Numbered from the stretch's first letter, positions 17,453-29,930 are shown. The stretch is 64,000 nucleotides of DNA from Arthrobacter sp. ISL-95 (GCF_018613695.1 NZ_JAGGPR010000012.1:1-64000); one strand, 5' to 3'. The notes: generated from the sequence alone by a model not told the origin. Made by a program: numbers and translations.

Positions 17453-20400
17453 ATGTGGATGGCTCTGCCTGACGGGTCCGGAAACCGCCGTGCCAAAAAC
17501 CGCCAGCGTAAGGTCATGTCGGCCACCGCATTTTCCGTTGCCGCCGCGGTCTTGGTCACCGGTGCCATCCTCTATCCGGGGTTCAAGACCACCGAGGTGG
17601 ATCTCAATGATGGCGGCGTCTGGGTAGTCAGCAAGTCCAAGAATGCCGCCGGACGGCTCAATTACCCCTCCAAGTCCTTGGACGGTGCGGTGACGCCTGC
17701 GAGCAAGGATTTCGACGTCCTCCAGCAGGCCGGTGACATCTTCATTGATGATCCCGAGGGCGCCACCATCAACCCCGTAAGCGCTGCGAACATGCGCCTG
17801 GGTGGAGACCAAAAGCTGCCTGGTTCGGCGGATGTGAGTTTCGGCCACAAAGTGCTGGCAGTCACCGACCCCTCCAAGGGCAAGGTCTGGGCACTGTCCG
17901 CCGGATCCGTGGGTGGGTTCAGCGATGAGTCCGAACCACTGTTCGAGCAATCGCCCGGAATTATTTCTGTAGTGGGTGTAGACGACACCATCCACACCGT
18001 GGATCCGGAGTCCGGCAGCGTCACCGCCACCAAGGTGGACGCCAACGGCAAATCAGTGGATTCGCAGGTCCGCACGGACGATGCTCTGAAAGGAGCCGGG
18101 GACCTTCAGCTGACGGCCGTGGGCGACAAAGCAGTGGTCCTCAATGAAGCCTCGGGGAACATCGTTCTCCCGGGCGGCGCAACCGTCCACTTGGACGACG
18201 CCCGCGACGCCAAGCTTCAACAAACAGGACCGGCTGCGGATTTCGTGGCCATCGCCACTACCAAGGCACTCCTCCTTCAGCCCTTGGACGGTGGAACAGC
18301 AAAGACTGTCCGGGCCGATGGCGAAGGCATTCCCGCAGTGCCCGTGCAGTTGGGAACATGCACCTACGCTGCGTGGTCCGGTGCCAACAAGTACGTCCGC
18401 GAGTGCAGCAACGAGGCTGACAACCGCCGCGCCGATGTTCCCAAGGCGAGTGCGTCGCCGTCGTACGTTTTCCGGGTCAACCGCGATCTTGTGGTTCTGA
18501 ACGACGTCAATTCCGGCAACGTCTGGATGGTCAACCAGAACATGCAATTGGTGAACAACTGGGATGACGTCATTCCTCCCCAACAAACATCGGACGACGC
18601 CGACAAAGACTCTGCGGACGAAGTCCAGCAGACGGTCCTCCCGGATCGCAGCAAACCAAACACGCCGCCGGTGGCGAAGGCGGACTCCTTTGGAGTGCGC
18701 GCCGGCAAGACCACCCTCCTGCCTGTCTTGGACAATGACGCCGATTCCGACGGCGATGTGCTGACGGTTGCCGCCGACCAAACGGTGAGATCAGGCGCGT
18801 TGGCTCCTGTTTACGGCGGGACGGGTTTCCAGATTTCCGTGCCGGCGGAGCAAACCGGGGCGGAGACGTTCAAGTACTCCGTGGATGATGGCCGTGGCGG
18901 AACCGGGGCGGCGAACGTCGACCTCCGGATTGTCCCGCCGGGTGAGAACAACGCTCCGCAGCAGAAGCCCAACAGGAACAATGCCTTGGTGGTGCAGACG
19001 GGGAAGATCGCCAACCAGTACATCCTCAATGACTGGATTGATCCCGACGGCGATGACATCTTCGCTGTCGCTGCGAGCAGCAGCGATCCCGCGGACCAAG
19101 TGCGCATCAGGCCGGACGGGCTCCTGACGTTCCAGGACTCCGGAGCCGGGCCTGGAAAGAAGACCATTTCCCTAACGGTCTCCGACGGCACCTTGAGCAC
19201 CGAAGGGCGCATCAGTGTTGATGTCCGCGCACCCGGGGCCTTGCCGCCCATCGCGAACGCCGATCACGTGGTTGCCGTGGCCGGCCAGGACACGGTGATA
19301 GCCCCGCTCAAGAACGATACTGATCCGCAAGGCGGCACGCTCCGGCTTGCACAGGCACAGCCGGATGAACAGTCCACGGCCGTGATGGGTCCGGACCAGC
19401 AAACGTTTACTTTCAACTCGACCTCCACCGGCCCCCATTACGTCACTTACATGGTCACCAACGGCCCGGCGAGCGCGCAGCAGTTGGTGCGCGTAGACGT
19501 AGTGTCCGGTAACAACGACGGCGCCCCTGTTGCTGTTCGGGACATTGCGCTTCTGCCCAGTGGCGGCAGCACCGTGGTGGATGTGCTCGGCAACGACTCG
19601 GACCCGGCCGGAGGCGTCCTGGTGGTCCAGTCCGTCACTGCGGAGGATGGCTTGCCGGTTACGGTAGCGGTTCTGGACCATTCGGTGGTCAAGGTCACGG
19701 ACATTCGCGCCACCGGACAAGTGTCCCTGAAATACACCATTTCCAACGGCAAAGCGTCGGCCACGGGAGACATCTCAGTGCAGGTAGTACCGGCGCCCAG
19801 TAAGCTGCAGGCGCCGCAGGCCAAGCCGGACGAAGTGTCGGTACGCGTCGGAGACGTGGTGACCGTTCCTGTCCTGGACAACGATTCGGACCCCAACGGC
19901 GGCGAGCTGACCCTCGACCCCGAGCTGGCGCAACAGCCCGACGCCGCTGATGGCAGGATGTTCATCGCGGGCAATACCCTGCGCTTCATCGCAGGCGAGA
20001 TCCCCAAGACCGTCTACGCCATTTACAAGGTCAGCAATGCGTCAGGACAGACCGACTCCCAACAAGTCACCATCCGCATCCGTGCCCGCGATGACGCCAC
20101 CAACACCCGCCCTGAGCCGCGAAACCTGACCGCGCGGGTAGTAGCCGGCATGACCGTCAAGATCCCCGTGACGTTGGACGGCATTGACGCCGACGGCGAC
20201 TCCGTCCAACTCATTGGCGTAGACAAAGCGCCTGCACTCGGTACCGCCGTGGTGCGGGACGGCTACATGGAATTCACCGCTGCCGCCACTTCCGCAGGTA
20301 CTGACACGTTCAGCTACCGCGTGCGCGACCGGATCGGAGCGGAGAACACCGGCACCGTGATTGTGGGTATTGCGCCGGCAGAAGCGAACAACCAAAAGCC

Positions 20401-23400
20401 GATAGCCGTTGACGATGCCATTGAGGTCCGTCCAGGGCGCCGGATTGCAGTAGATGCCCTGAAGAACGACTCGGACCCGGACGGCGACCCTATTGGCCTG
20501 GTGAATTCCTTTGAAGCCAACCCGGAACTCCAGGTGGAAGTTGCCTCCGGCAAAGTCCTCCTGACCGCGCCGGGCGTCACCGGAAACGAAAGCATCAGCT
20601 ACCGGATCCAAGACGACAAAAAAGCTGAGGCCAGCGCCGTGGTCAGGGTTCAAACGAGCCCGACGGCGGCCCTCCACGTTCCCATTGCAGTGGATGACCG
20701 CATCACACTGGCTGAAACGCTTGGCAAGACGGCGGTAGACGTCCCGGTACTGAAGAACGACTCCGACCCCGACGGAGTAGCGGAAGATCTGACCATCACC
20801 CTGCCGGATGAGAATCCGAACGCACGCGTGGGCACCGCTGGGAACGTTGTGGTGACTCTCACTCCGCAGGACCAGCTGATCCCGTACACCGTGACGGACA
20901 TGGACGGGCAGTCGGCCACTGCCGTGATGTGGATACCCGGCCAAGGCCTGCAGTATCCCACCCTCGCCAAGACCGAACCCGTTGAGGTCATGTCCGGCAA
21001 GGAAGTGACGGTTTCGCTCCAGGAATATGTCCGGGTGCGGGAAGGCCGGCAACCCCGGCTCACAGTGGCAGACAAGATCCGTGTCCAGGGAGCCGATCCC
21101 AACAACGTTATTGCCGGCGATGGGAATGCGCTGCGGTACGCAGCGCAGACGGACTATGTTGGTCCGGGATCCATCACCTTCGAGGTGACTGACGGATCCG
21201 GTCCGGACGACTCACAAGGCCTGAAGTCCACGTTGACCATCATCACCAAAGTGATCCCGGACCCCAACGCTAACCACATCCCTACCTTCAGCGGCGCTTC
21301 CATCGAAGCGCCCAAGGGTGAAACCACCGAGCTGGAATTGGCGAACCTTGCCAAGGACGTTGACGAAAGGGATCAGGGGAACCTGAAGTTCGAGCTGGAC
21401 GGACAGCAGCCTGCGGGTTTCCAAACCAAGGTGGAGGGAACGGTCCTCAAAGTCACACCGGATCTCTCCGTCACTCCGGGTGCTGTGGGCACCTTCCCGT
21501 TGAAGGTCACAGACGGCCGGTCTGACGCTGTTCGGGCAACGGTAACGGCTACCGTGGTCTCGTCCAACAGGCCCAAGCCAGTAGCCAACGACGACGCTGT
21601 TGAGAAGGCCAACGCCGGACGCTCCGAGACCATCAACGTGCTGGCCAACGACTTCAACCCGTTCAATGACTCGCCGCTGACCATTGAAAGCGCCGCAGTG
21701 GAAACGGGTTCCGCCGCTGGCCAGCCGGCTGTCTCAGGTGACTCGATCACGGTCACTCCTGCTGACGGGTTCAAGGGCGTCATGGTGGTTCGCTACACGG
21801 TGTTGGACAAGACCAAGGACCCCTCGCGGCAGGCAGTGGGACGCGTCCGGATCACGGTCCGGGACAAACCTGACGCTCCGTCCGCACCGGTAGCTACTGA
21901 TGTCCGGAGCCGCACCGCTGTTCTCAAGTGGGCGCCGCCTTCGGACAATGGCGCAGCCATCACCAAGTACACGGTCAAGGCGGCCGGCTTTGAACAGGTG
22001 TGTCCCACAACCACGTGCACGTTGTCAGGGCTGACCAACAATGTGAAGTACGTTTTCACCGTGTTCGCCACTAATGAGGTGGGGGATTCGCCGGCGTCGA
22101 TCGCCTCCAACGAGATCCGGCCGGATGAGAAGCCCTCGCCGCCGGATGCTCCCACGGTCAAGGCCGGGGACAAGAACATGGCCATCACGTGGACTCCTGC
22201 AAAGACCGAGGGCTCTCCGGTAAAGCACTACAACTTGGAGATTTCTCCGCCGCCAGCCAACGGCATTGCCGTCAAGAACGAAGTCACCGGTTTGAGTTAC
22301 ACCTGGCCGGGACTGACAAATGGCGTGAAGTACAAGGTCCGCGCCCAAGCCGTTAATGAGCTCGGCCCGTCGGACTGGGGCATGTACTCCCTGGAGGACA
22401 ACCCTGCTGGTTTTCCGGGAGCCCCGGCCGCACCTACTACCGCTGTGGTGGATTCTGTAGGAAAAAGTAATCAAATCCGTGCGGACTGGAGCGAGCCGGA
22501 TATCAACGGTGACCCCATCAAGATGTACTACGTCACCATGAGTGGTGGAAACGGCGTGCCCCAAACGCAAACCATCCCGGGGAATGTCCGCTCTGCGGTC
22601 TTCACGGCCCAGAACGACGAAACCGGCTACACCTTCACGGTTCAAGCGGAGAACAAAGCCGGTAAGGGTGGCGTCAGTGCACCTTCGGCACCTCGACGCG
22701 CTACGGGAACCCTGATGATGGTTCAAAACGTTTCGGCCACCCCTGCCAACACCGGGGGAGCCGGCCGGGCAGTCACCATTAATTTTGCTGTCCTGGACCA
22801 AACCCAACGCAACGGCTCGTCAGAGAGCGAGGTCAGCTACCGATACATCGCCAGTACCGGCCAGTCCGGCCCCATCACACCCGGGCAGACCGTGGGTGGA
22901 TTCACCAACGGGCAGGCTACGTCCATTACGGTGACGGCAGTGTCCTCAGTGGCGCCGAGTTCCAATGCGAGTGCGCCGGCAACCACCACTCCGTATGGTT
23001 CCCCCGGAACGCCATCCGCTTCGGGCGCCAACGGAGGGCAAAACCAGACCACGTTGACGCTGAATTGGTCCTCGCCGTCTACCAGCAGCAATGACGTTGC
23101 AGTTACCAAGATCAGGATCACCGGAGGCGGAACGGATACCGGGTGGATCAACGAATCCGCGTCCGGCAGTCGTGTGGTCAACACCGGCGGCTACAACCAG
23201 ACGCGCACCATTGAGGTGCAGACATTCAACTCCGTGGGCATAGGCGGTGGCGTTGCTTCAGCGAGTGCCCAGAGCGGGCCGCAGAAGACCTCGTGGGACG
23301 CGACGGTGCAGGCAGGCGGATACCGAACCTGCACTGACACGGCACCGTCAGGGCAGACATCCTGGAACCCTAATCCTTCCGAGCACACCTGCGATGGTCG

Positions 23401-23593
23401 TATCCGAGGCGTTCCATGGCTATACGAGACTGACGGCGTCTTTACGGTCAACTGCTACATCAACCGAAGTACGCCGTACCAGAACCTCGGACCTTGGTAT
23501 CACATGACCAGCGGTCCGAACGCTGGCCGCTATGTGGCGCGAGGCAACACGTCGCTGGGCGAGCCCGGACCGCACCAGATTCCGCAATGCTAG
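17453..23593 (+). CDS. Giant surface-anchored Ig/cadherin-like and FN3 repeat protein A
   Basis: This 2,046-aa protein has a basic N-terminus and one membrane segment (about residues 24-44), so it should be tethered with almost its whole mass outside. Residues 50-390 form a beta-rich head with VW..V.N repeats that looks propeller-like. From about residue 403 to 1470 there are about eleven Ig/cadherin-like repeats marked by [15 protein letters not shown] words (calcium-binding-like acidic turns). From 1472 on come about five FN3-like domains (WAPPSDNGAAITKYTV and similar). The tail carries four conserved-looking cysteines and may be a small SH3-like cap. The start is ATG at 17453 or 17459, after GTGGGGGA. 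It opens the PFNA-like locus and its nearest relative is the next gene. Adhesion or cell-wall structure is inferred. Confidence 0.88.
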   Translation: MWMALPDGSGNRRAKNRQRKVMSATAFSVAAAVLVTGAILYPGFKTTEVDLNDGGVWVVSKSKNAAGRLNYPSKSLDGAVTPASKDFDVLQQAGDIFIDDPEGATINPVSAANMRLGGDQKLPGSADVSFGHKVLAVTDPSKGKVWALSAGSVGGFSDESEPLFEQSPGIISVVGVDDTIHTVDPESGSVTATKVDANGKSVDSQVRTDDALKGAGDLQLTAVGDKAVVLNEASGNIVLPGGATVHLDDARDAKLQQTGPAADFVAIATTKALLLQPLDGGTAKTVRADGEGIPAVPVQLGTCTYAAWSGANKYVRECSNEADNRRADVPKASASPSYVFRVNRDLVVLNDVNSGNVWMVNQNMQLVNNWDDVIPPQQTSDDADKDSADEVQQTVLPDRSKPNTPPVAKADSFGVRAGKTTLLPVLDNDADSDGDVLTVAADQTVRSGALAPVYGGTGFQISVPAEQTGAETFKYSVDDGRGGTGAANVDLRIVPPGENNAPQQKPNRNNALVVQTGKIANQYILNDWIDPDGDDIFAVAASSSDPADQVRIRPDGLLTFQDSGAGPGKKTISLTVSDGTLSTEGRISVDVRAPGALPPIANADHVVAVAGQDTVIAPLKNDTDPQGGTLRLAQAQPDEQSTAVMGPDQQTFTFNSTSTGPHYVTYMVTNGPASAQQLVRVDVVSGNNDGAPVAVRDIALLPSGGSTVVDVLGNDSDPAGGVLVVQSVTAEDGLPVTVAVLDHSVVKVTDIRATGQVSLKYTISNGKASATGDISVQVVPAPSKLQAPQAKPDEVSVRVGDVVTVPVLDNDSDPNGGELTLDPELAQQPDAADGRMFIAGNTLRFIAGEIPKTVYAIYKVSNASGQTDSQQVTIRIRARDDATNTRPEPRNLTARVVAGMTVKIPVTLDGIDADGDSVQLIGVDKAPALGTAVVRDGYMEFTAAATSAGTDTFSYRVRDRIGAENTGTVIVGIAPAEANNQKPIAVDDAIEVRPGRRIAVDALKNDSDPDGDPIGLVNSFEANPELQVEVASGKVLLTAPGVTGNESISYRIQDDKKAEASAVVRVQTSPTAALHVPIAVDDRITLAETLGKTAVDVPVLKNDSDPDGVAEDLTITLPDENPNARVGTAGNVVVTLTPQDQLIPYTVTDMDGQSATAVMWIPGQGLQYPTLAKTEPVEVMSGKEVTVSLQEYVRVREGRQPRLTVADKIRVQGADPNNVIAGDGNALRYAAQTDYVGPGSITFEVTDGSGPDDSQGLKSTLTIITKVIPDPNANHIPTFSGASIEAPKGETTELELANLAKDVDERDQGNLKFELDGQQPAGFQTKVEGTVLKVTPDLSVTPGAVGTFPLKVTDGRSDAVRATVTATVVSSNRPKPVANDDAVEKANAGRSETINVLANDFNPFNDSPLTIESAAVETGSAAGQPAVSGDSITVTPADGFKGVMVVRYTVLDKTKDPSRQAVGRVRITVRDKPDAPSAPVATDVRSRTAVLKWAPPSDNGAAITKYTVKAAGFEQVCPTTTCTLSGLTNNVKYVFTVFATNEVGDSPASIASNEIRPDEKPSPPDAPTVKAGDKNMAITWTPAKTEGSPVKHYNLEISPPPANGIAVKNEVTGLSYTWPGLTNGVKYKVRAQAVNELGPSDWGMYSLEDNPAGFPGAPAAPTTAVVDSVGKSNQIRADWSEPDINGDPIKMYYVTMSGGNGVPQTQTIPGNVRSAVFTAQNDETGYTFTVQAENKAGKGGVSAPSAPRRATGTLMMVQNVSATPANTGGAGRAVTINFAVLDQTQRNGSSESEVSYRYIASTGQSGPITPGQTVGGFTNGQATSITVTAVSSVAPSSNASAPATTTPYGSPGTPSASGANGGQNQTTLTLNWSSPSTSSNDVAVTKIRITGGGTDTGWINESASGSRVVNTGGYNQTRTIEVQTFNSVGIGGGVASASAQSGPQKTSWDATVQAGGYRTCTDTAPSGQTSWNPNPSEHTCDGRIRGVPWLYETDGVFTVNCYINRSTPYQNLGPWYHMTSGPNAGRYVARGNTSLGEPGPHQIPQC

Positions 23594-23694
23594 GCGAATG
23601 GACGCCGGGGCGCCGGGCAGTTGTCCCCATGGCGCACCGGGCAAGGGAGACAGTACGCTGTCAAAGCCGATGGATAGCCCAATCTCGGGTTTCC

Positions 23695-23725
23695 TTGGTC
23701 GGCCGCAGGGCGCGTGGGATAGTCT
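23695..23725 (+). promoter_or_regulatory. Probable promoter of the second giant gene
   Basis: TTGGTC (23695-23700) and TAGTCT (23720-23725) with a 19-bp spacer, in the 250-bp gap after giant protein A. The word ATAGTCTTAG matches GTAGTCTTAG before the first gene. This suggests the second gene and those behind it can be expressed separately. Confidence 0.4.
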
Positions 23726-23843
23726 TAGGGACTGAAAATTCCGCCGCCGTACGGGGGAACTGCGGAATGGACGGCTGCCGGCGTCTGCCGGTTGGCCTGG
23801 AAGCCACTGGGGAGCGGCTGGACACAAAGGGAATTTTGGGGCT

Positions 23844-26800
23844 GTGAGAAATTTCTTCGGCAAGCTGGGGCTGAAAAGGCGTCAAAACAAGAAACTAATA
23901 GCGGGAACTGCTGTCACCGCAGCGGGCGCTTTGCTGATCACCGGGGCCATCCTGTACCCGGGTTTCAAGACCACCGAGGTGGACTTGAACGACGGCGGCG
24001 TGTGGGTGGTCAGTAAAACCAAGAACGCCGTGGGCCGGTTGAACTACCCATCCCGCGTCCTTGATGGTGCCGTGACCCCTGCTACCACTACCTTCGATGT
24101 CCTGCAGCATGACGGCAACGTCTTTGTGGACGATGAGTCCGGCTCCACCATCAACCAGGTATCCGCCGCGAACCTGAAGCTGGGCGGAGACAAGCAACTG
24201 CCGTCGTCATCGCAAGTCAGCTATGGATCCACTGTCCTCTCCGTGACCGATCCTGCCCGCGGCAAAGTCTGGGCGTTGTCTCCCTCCACCGTAAACGGCT
24301 TCGATGAAGAAGGAACCGAGCCCGTTCTCACCGGCTCCCCGGGCATGGTGTCGGCAGTCGGTTCTGACAACCGGATCTACACAGCGGACCCCGGCAAGGG
24401 CGAAATCACTGTCACCACTGTGGACGCTAACGGTGAACGGACCGATTCCCAGATCACCAAAGTGGACGAGCTCAAGGGAGCTGGCGATCTTCAACTGACT
24501 GTGGTGGGCGATAAGCCGGTGGTCTTGGACGCCGCTTCCGGAAACCTCTTCCTCCCGGGAGGCCGGAAGCTCCAACTGGCCGATGCCCGCGAAGCGAAGC
24601 TGCAGCAGAATAGCGAAGACAGCAACTACGTTGCCATTGCCACCAAGAAGGCTCTGCTTAAACAGCCCTTTGACGGGTCCACGGCAGCAACTGTCACCGC
24701 TGACGGTGAAGGCATCCCCGCGGCACCCGTTCAGGTCGGCAAGTGTGTTCACTCGGCCTGGTCCGGTGCCAACAAATATGTCCGCGACTGCGACAATGAC
24801 GCCGACGACAAGAAGAACGACGTCCCCAAAGCCAGTGCCTCTCCCAGCTATGTTTTCCGGGTGAACCGGGACTTGGTGGTTCTCAATGACGTCAACTCCG
24901 GGAGTGTGTGGCTGGTCAACCAGAACATGCAGCTGGTGAACAACTGGGACGATGTTGTCCCGCCCAAGAACCAGTCCGATGACCAGGACCAGGAGTCCGC
25001 GGACAACAACACCATCAACGTCCTCCCGGACCGCACCAAGCCCAACCGTCCGCCTGAGACCAAGCCGGATGAGTTTGGTGTCCGGCCCGGCCGGACCTCC
25101 ATCTTGAGCGTGTTGGATAACGACTCAGACCCCGACGGCGATGTCCTCACCGCGTCGGTGGGCGCTAATGGACCCAAGATGGGAGCGCTGGAAAACATCT
25201 ACGGAGGCTCTGCCTTCCAGATCAAGGTCCCGGCCGATGCCAAGCCGGGAACGGAAGTCTTCGACTACAACGCAGCCGATGGCCGTGACTTGTCCGCAGG
25301 CGGCAAGGTCACTTTGCGCGTAGTGGCTCCTGAAGAGAACAAGCCGCCGCTCTTCAAGCGAGGCGAGCCCACCACCATGCTGGTGGAACAGGGCAAGTCC
25401 GTCAGCCAGAACATTCTGACCGACTGGATGGATCCTGATGGGGACGACCTCGTCCTGCTGGATGCGAAGTCGGACAACGACCAGGACCAGGTGAAGGTTC
25501 GCCGCGACGGCCTGCTCACGTACCAGGATTCCGGTGCAGCACCGGGCAAGAAGAACGTCACCATCACCGTGTGGGACGGCCGGGCCACCACCACCGGCCG
25601 CATCGTGGTGAACGTGCAACCACCAGGTGCTCTCGCGCCTGTGGTCAACGCTGACCACGTCACTGCTGTGGTTGGCCAGGACCTGGTGATCGCGCCTTTG
25701 AAGAACGATGTGGACCCCAACGGTGGGGCACTTCGTGTGGCTCACGTTGAGGCCGCAGGCCCGGCTGAGCTGGGCCCGGTCACCGACGGCGGTACGTTCA
25801 CCTTCCGAAGCACCACACCTGGCCCGATCTACCTGACATACATTGCCAGCAACGGGCCACAGAGCAGCCAAGGGCTGATCCGCGTGGACGTCGAATCCGG
25901 CAAGGACCCAGGGGCCCCGGTTGCCGTCCATGACGTCGCCCTGCTCCCTGTGGGTGGCAGCGTTTTGGTTGATCCGTTGGCCAACGATTCCGATCCTTCC
26001 GGTGGCGTGCTGGTCCTGCAGTCCGTCACCGTGCCCGATGGCTCGTCCGCCTCGGTAAGCGTGATCGACCACAGCGTCCTTCGCGTCACGGACGTCCTCG
26101 GCGCCAAGGAACCTTTCGTCTTCAGCTACACCATGTCCAACGGCCGCGCCTCGGCCACCGGGACAGTGGGCGTCGTCCCGGTGCCGGCTCCCGCCGTCGT
26201 CGAGGCTCCCCAGCCCAAACCCGACGAAGTCAACGTTCGCGTGAACGACGTCGTGACCATCCCGGTCCTGGACAACGACACCCACCCGCAGGGTGAGGAA
26301 TTGTCCGTGGATCCGGTTCTGGCGCAGAGCATCCCGGAAGAGGACGGCAAAGCGTTCATTTCCGAGAAGACTCTTCGCTTCATCGCCGGCCCCACGCCAA
26401 AAACCGTGCGCGCCATCTACAACGCGGTCGATCCGCAGGGCCAGAAGAGCGCGGCAGCGGTCACCATCCACATCCTTCCGCTGGAAGGCACCCAGAATTC
26501 GCGTCCGCAGCCGCAAAACCTGACCGCACGCGTGGTGGCCGGCGGCAGTGTCCGCATTCCGGTCCCGTTGGACGGTATAGACCCCGACGGCGACTCGGTT
26601 CAGCTCACCGGTATCGACAGCACGCCCACTATGGGTACTGCGACGGCGGGCAGCAGCTTCATCGATTTCGTCGCTGCCGGGGATGGCGCGGGGACCGATA
26701 CGTTCCGGTACAAGGTGATAGACCGCCAGGGTGCGGTCAACACGGGGACCGTGACGGTAGGCGTTGCTCCTCGTGGCGAGGACAACCAGAAACCCGCTCC

Positions 26801-29800
26801 CGTGGATGACGAGGTCAAGGTTCGTCCGGGCCGCCAGATTGCCATCGACGCGACCGCCAACGACACGGACCCCGACGGTGACATCATCCGTATCCTGACG
26901 GACAGCATTGAAGCCGATGCAGGACTTGACGCCAAGGTCAGCCAGACCAGTGGGCGGATACTGGTGACCGCTCCCGCCGCTGAGGGCACCGTCAATGTCC
27001 GTTACTCCGTGGCCGATGACCGCGATGCGGTGGGCCAGGCCAGTATCCGCGTGGTGGTCCAGAATGACCTGCCGTTGCAGGCACCCATTGCCCGTGACGA
27101 CCGCGTGACATCGGCACAAACACTCGGCAAGACGGCAGTGGACGTTCCCGTCCTGAAGAACGATGAGGACCCGGACGGCGTGGGCGAGAACCTCAAGGTC
27201 GCTACCGGTTTGGAGACCGCACGTCCCGGCCCCGAAGGCAACGTCATTGTTGACCTGACCGAGCAGCCGCAGCTGGTCCCCTACACCGTGGAGGACGTGG
27301 ATGGCCAGAAGTCCACGGCCATCATCTGGGTTCCCGGTATCGGCCAGCAGGTCCCCACGCTCGCCAAGGACGAGGTGGTGGAACTTGTCTCAGGGCAGTC
27401 CGTCACGGTGAACCTCTCGGAGTGGGTCAAAGTCCGTGAAGGACGCTCACCGCGCCTTACTCAGACTGACCGCATCAAGCTCATCGGTGCCGACGGCAGC
27501 GATCCCATTGCCAACGGTGGTACTGCGTTGAAGTACACCGCGGGCGCGGAGTACGTGGGCCCCGGTTCCATCAGCTTCGAAGTCACGGACGGAACAGGTC
27601 CGGATGACCCCAATGGCCTGAAGTCGACGCTGAGCATCCGCACCAAAGTGCTGCCGGACCCCAACAAGAACAACCCACCGGTCCTCCTGGGCAGTGACGT
27701 GGAAGTTCCCAAGGGAGACTCCGCGAGCCTGGATCTGGAGAAGCTGACATCTGATCCCGACTCGGATGACGTGCAGAACATGAGCTACGAGCTGGTGGGC
27801 GATGCCCAGGGCGGCTTCAAGGTTAATGTGGACGGCAAGACGCTCAAGGTCTCCGCGGACGATTCCGTGCAGATCGGGCAGGCGGGCACCGTTCAAGTGA
27901 AAGCAAAGGATCGGCGCGGACTGGAAGCCGTGGCAACCTACAAGCTGTCATTGTCGGCCTCCAACAGGCCCAAACCCGTGGCCAACGACGATGCTGAGCC
28001 GGACGCCCAATCCGGGAAGCCAGTGACCGTCAACGTGTTGGCAAATGATTCCAATCCGTTCCCGGACACCGCGCTGAAGATCGTCTCGGCCGTGACCGAA
28101 ACGGGCCAGGGAACGGCTGAAGCCGGGGGAGACAGCGTCACCGTCACCCCTGCAGGCGGATTCACCGGCACCATGGTGGTTGCCTATACGGTGCAGGACA
28201 AGACCGGGGAGATTTCCCGGTATGCCACTGCCCGCATCCGTTTGACCGTCAAGGACAAGCCGGCCGCGCCCACAACGCCATTGGCTCAAAGCGTGGGAGA
28301 CCAGACAGCACTGCTGACGTGGAACGCGCCGCCTGATCGTGGTTCACCCATCACCAAGTACACGGTGTACGGGGAGAACGGCTTCACGCAGGACTGCCCC
28401 GCGAATACGTGTACGTTGACCGGGCTGACCAACAACGTGAAGTATCACTTTGCCGTCACCGCAACCAATGCGATTGATGAATCGGAGCGCTCTCCGGTGT
28501 CCGCCGAGGTCCGTCCGGACGTCAAGCCGGACACCCCGGTGGCACCGACGCTGAAGTTTGGCGACAAGCAGCTCTCCGTGGCGTGGGTTCCTCCCGCAAG
28601 CAAGGGCTCGCCCATCAAGTCCTACGATCTTGAGATCTCGCCTGCTCCTGCCGGCCAGAACCCGCAGATCCAGAACCTCACGGGTAACAGCCATGTTTGG
28701 ACCGGACTGACCAACGGCGTGGCTTACAAGGTGCGGGTCCTGGCACGGAATGACGCCAAGGAACCTTCGGAATGGAGTGCGTACTCTGCTGCTGAGATTC
28801 CTGCTGGCGTGCCGGCAACTCCTGGGGCTCCCTCAGCCGCGGGTGCCGGATCTGTGGGTACCCAGAGCCAGTTGCAGGTCAGCTGGGCAGCGCCGAATAA
28901 CAACGGTGACGCTGTGTCCGCATACACGTTGACCACGTACATGGGTGGCGCCGTCGTGGGTACCCAATCCGTAGCAGCAACCTCGCAGAATGTCACCGTG
29001 GCCAACTCCGAAGCGGACTACACCTTCACGGTGTCCGCTACCAACAAGGCCGGCGTCAGCGGTGTCAGCCAACAGTCGGCCCCAATCCGGGCTGCCGGCA
29101 AGCCAGGGATGGTGGGAAGCGGTTCCGTGACGGCGACGGGAGCGAGCGGGCAGCTCCAGATTGCCTTTACGCCCCTTACTGCAGCTGAACGCAACGGCTC
29201 ACAAGACAACGAAATCACGTACCGCTGGCAGACCGCCCACGGCTCCGGTCCGATTGGCCGTGGGGGCGGAACCATCGGTGGGCAGCCAAACGGAACAGAC
29301 GTGGTAGTTAACATCATCGCCACTTCGATGAAGAACGGCGTGGCGGGCGATGCGAAGGCGATCGGCACGGGCAATCCGTATGCTCCCCCGAACGCGCCGA
29401 ATGTCTCGGGCGGAAAGTCCGCCAAGGGCGACGGCCAGGTGCACTGGACGTGGAATAACCCGAATACCAATGGACGCCCGCTGGACCACTACGAGGTCAG
29501 GCTCGACAGCGGTGGCTGGACGGGCGTGGGCAAGGCAACCAGCTTTGACGCGTCAGGCGGAGGCTGGGAAAAAACTCGTAGGCTTGAAGTCCGGACAGTG
29601 ACAGTTGTGGCCGGCCCATCGAGCGGTGACGTCGCTTCTACCAGCGGTGTAGACCCCACTCCGCCACCTCCACCCGCGCCATCGCAGATCCAGGCGCACA
29701 ACAGCACGTGTCCCGGCCAACCAGGAAGGCCGGACTCGTACAACCCGAGCGGCCCCACCTGTGGCGTCGGCTGGGTGGAACGGTCCTGGGGCTGGATTGA

Positions 29801-29930
29801 TGTCACTTGCCGGCAGGATATCTACAACAACGGGACGCCCTGGTACAAGCTCAACGGATCACCGAAGAGCGGCTGGTTCGTGAAGTCAACTACCGTGGAT
29901 GTCCGCAATGGCGTACCACCCACTTGCTGA
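23844..29930 (+). CDS. Giant surface-anchored Ig/cadherin-like and FN3 repeat protein B
   Basis: This 2,028-aa tandem paralogue of protein A has the same order: basic N-terminus, membrane anchor (about residues 18-40), head domain, about eleven acidic-turn repeats from residue ~400, and FN3 domains from ~1470. The head is the best conserved part; the word [20 protein letters not shown] occurs in both, and the anchor ends in the same [19 protein letters not shown]. The C-terminal FN3 domains and the cysteine-containing cap have diverged strongly, so the pair probably share an assembly partner but present different tips. The start is GTG at 23844. MoxR follows after 67 bp. The closest described relative in a similar context is the FN3 protein of the bifidobacterial PFNA cluster. 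Confidence 0.88.
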   Translation: MRNFFGKLGLKRRQNKKLIAGTAVTAAGALLITGAILYPGFKTTEVDLNDGGVWVVSKTKNAVGRLNYPSRVLDGAVTPATTTFDVLQHDGNVFVDDESGSTINQVSAANLKLGGDKQLPSSSQVSYGSTVLSVTDPARGKVWALSPSTVNGFDEEGTEPVLTGSPGMVSAVGSDNRIYTADPGKGEITVTTVDANGERTDSQITKVDELKGAGDLQLTVVGDKPVVLDAASGNLFLPGGRKLQLADAREAKLQQNSEDSNYVAIATKKALLKQPFDGSTAATVTADGEGIPAAPVQVGKCVHSAWSGANKYVRDCDNDADDKKNDVPKASASPSYVFRVNRDLVVLNDVNSGSVWLVNQNMQLVNNWDDVVPPKNQSDDQDQESADNNTINVLPDRTKPNRPPETKPDEFGVRPGRTSILSVLDNDSDPDGDVLTASVGANGPKMGALENIYGGSAFQIKVPADAKPGTEVFDYNAADGRDLSAGGKVTLRVVAPEENKPPLFKRGEPTTMLVEQGKSVSQNILTDWMDPDGDDLVLLDAKSDNDQDQVKVRRDGLLTYQDSGAAPGKKNVTITVWDGRATTTGRIVVNVQPPGALAPVVNADHVTAVVGQDLVIAPLKNDVDPNGGALRVAHVEAAGPAELGPVTDGGTFTFRSTTPGPIYLTYIASNGPQSSQGLIRVDVESGKDPGAPVAVHDVALLPVGGSVLVDPLANDSDPSGGVLVLQSVTVPDGSSASVSVIDHSVLRVTDVLGAKEPFVFSYTMSNGRASATGTVGVVPVPAPAVVEAPQPKPDEVNVRVNDVVTIPVLDNDTHPQGEELSVDPVLAQSIPEEDGKAFISEKTLRFIAGPTPKTVRAIYNAVDPQGQKSAAAVTIHILPLEGTQNSRPQPQNLTARVVAGGSVRIPVPLDGIDPDGDSVQLTGIDSTPTMGTATAGSSFIDFVAAGDGAGTDTFRYKVIDRQGAVNTGTVTVGVAPRGEDNQKPAPVDDEVKVRPGRQIAIDATANDTDPDGDIIRILTDSIEADAGLDAKVSQTSGRILVTAPAAEGTVNVRYSVADDRDAVGQASIRVVVQNDLPLQAPIARDDRVTSAQTLGKTAVDVPVLKNDEDPDGVGENLKVATGLETARPGPEGNVIVDLTEQPQLVPYTVEDVDGQKSTAIIWVPGIGQQVPTLAKDEVVELVSGQSVTVNLSEWVKVREGRSPRLTQTDRIKLIGADGSDPIANGGTALKYTAGAEYVGPGSISFEVTDGTGPDDPNGLKSTLSIRTKVLPDPNKNNPPVLLGSDVEVPKGDSASLDLEKLTSDPDSDDVQNMSYELVGDAQGGFKVNVDGKTLKVSADDSVQIGQAGTVQVKAKDRRGLEAVATYKLSLSASNRPKPVANDDAEPDAQSGKPVTVNVLANDSNPFPDTALKIVSAVTETGQGTAEAGGDSVTVTPAGGFTGTMVVAYTVQDKTGEISRYATARIRLTVKDKPAAPTTPLAQSVGDQTALLTWNAPPDRGSPITKYTVYGENGFTQDCPANTCTLTGLTNNVKYHFAVTATNAIDESERSPVSAEVRPDVKPDTPVAPTLKFGDKQLSVAWVPPASKGSPIKSYDLEISPAPAGQNPQIQNLTGNSHVWTGLTNGVAYKVRVLARNDAKEPSEWSAYSAAEIPAGVPATPGAPSAAGAGSVGTQSQLQVSWAAPNNNGDAVSAYTLTTYMGGAVVGTQSVAATSQNVTVANSEADYTFTVSATNKAGVSGVSQQSAPIRAAGKPGMVGSGSVTATGASGQLQIAFTPLTAAERNGSQDNEITYRWQTAHGSGPIGRGGGTIGGQPNGTDVVVNIIATSMKNGVAGDAKAIGTGNPYAPPNAPNVSGGKSAKGDGQVHWTWNNPNTNGRPLDHYEVRLDSGGWTGVGKATSFDASGGGWEKTRRLEVRTVTVVAGPSSGDVASTSGVDPTPPPPPAPSQIQAHNSTCPGQPGRPDSYNPSGPTCGVGWVERSWGWIDVTCRQDIYNNGTPWYKLNGSPKSGWFVKSTTVDVRNGVPPTC

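Noticed and set aside
25125..27119. A 664-codon frame antisense to giant protein B (and similar long frames antisense to protein A, mmpL and the translocase)
   Set aside because: High-GC codon bias leaves the antisense frames open. The sense strand has recognisable domains; the antisense products have none and are His/Val/Gly-rich.
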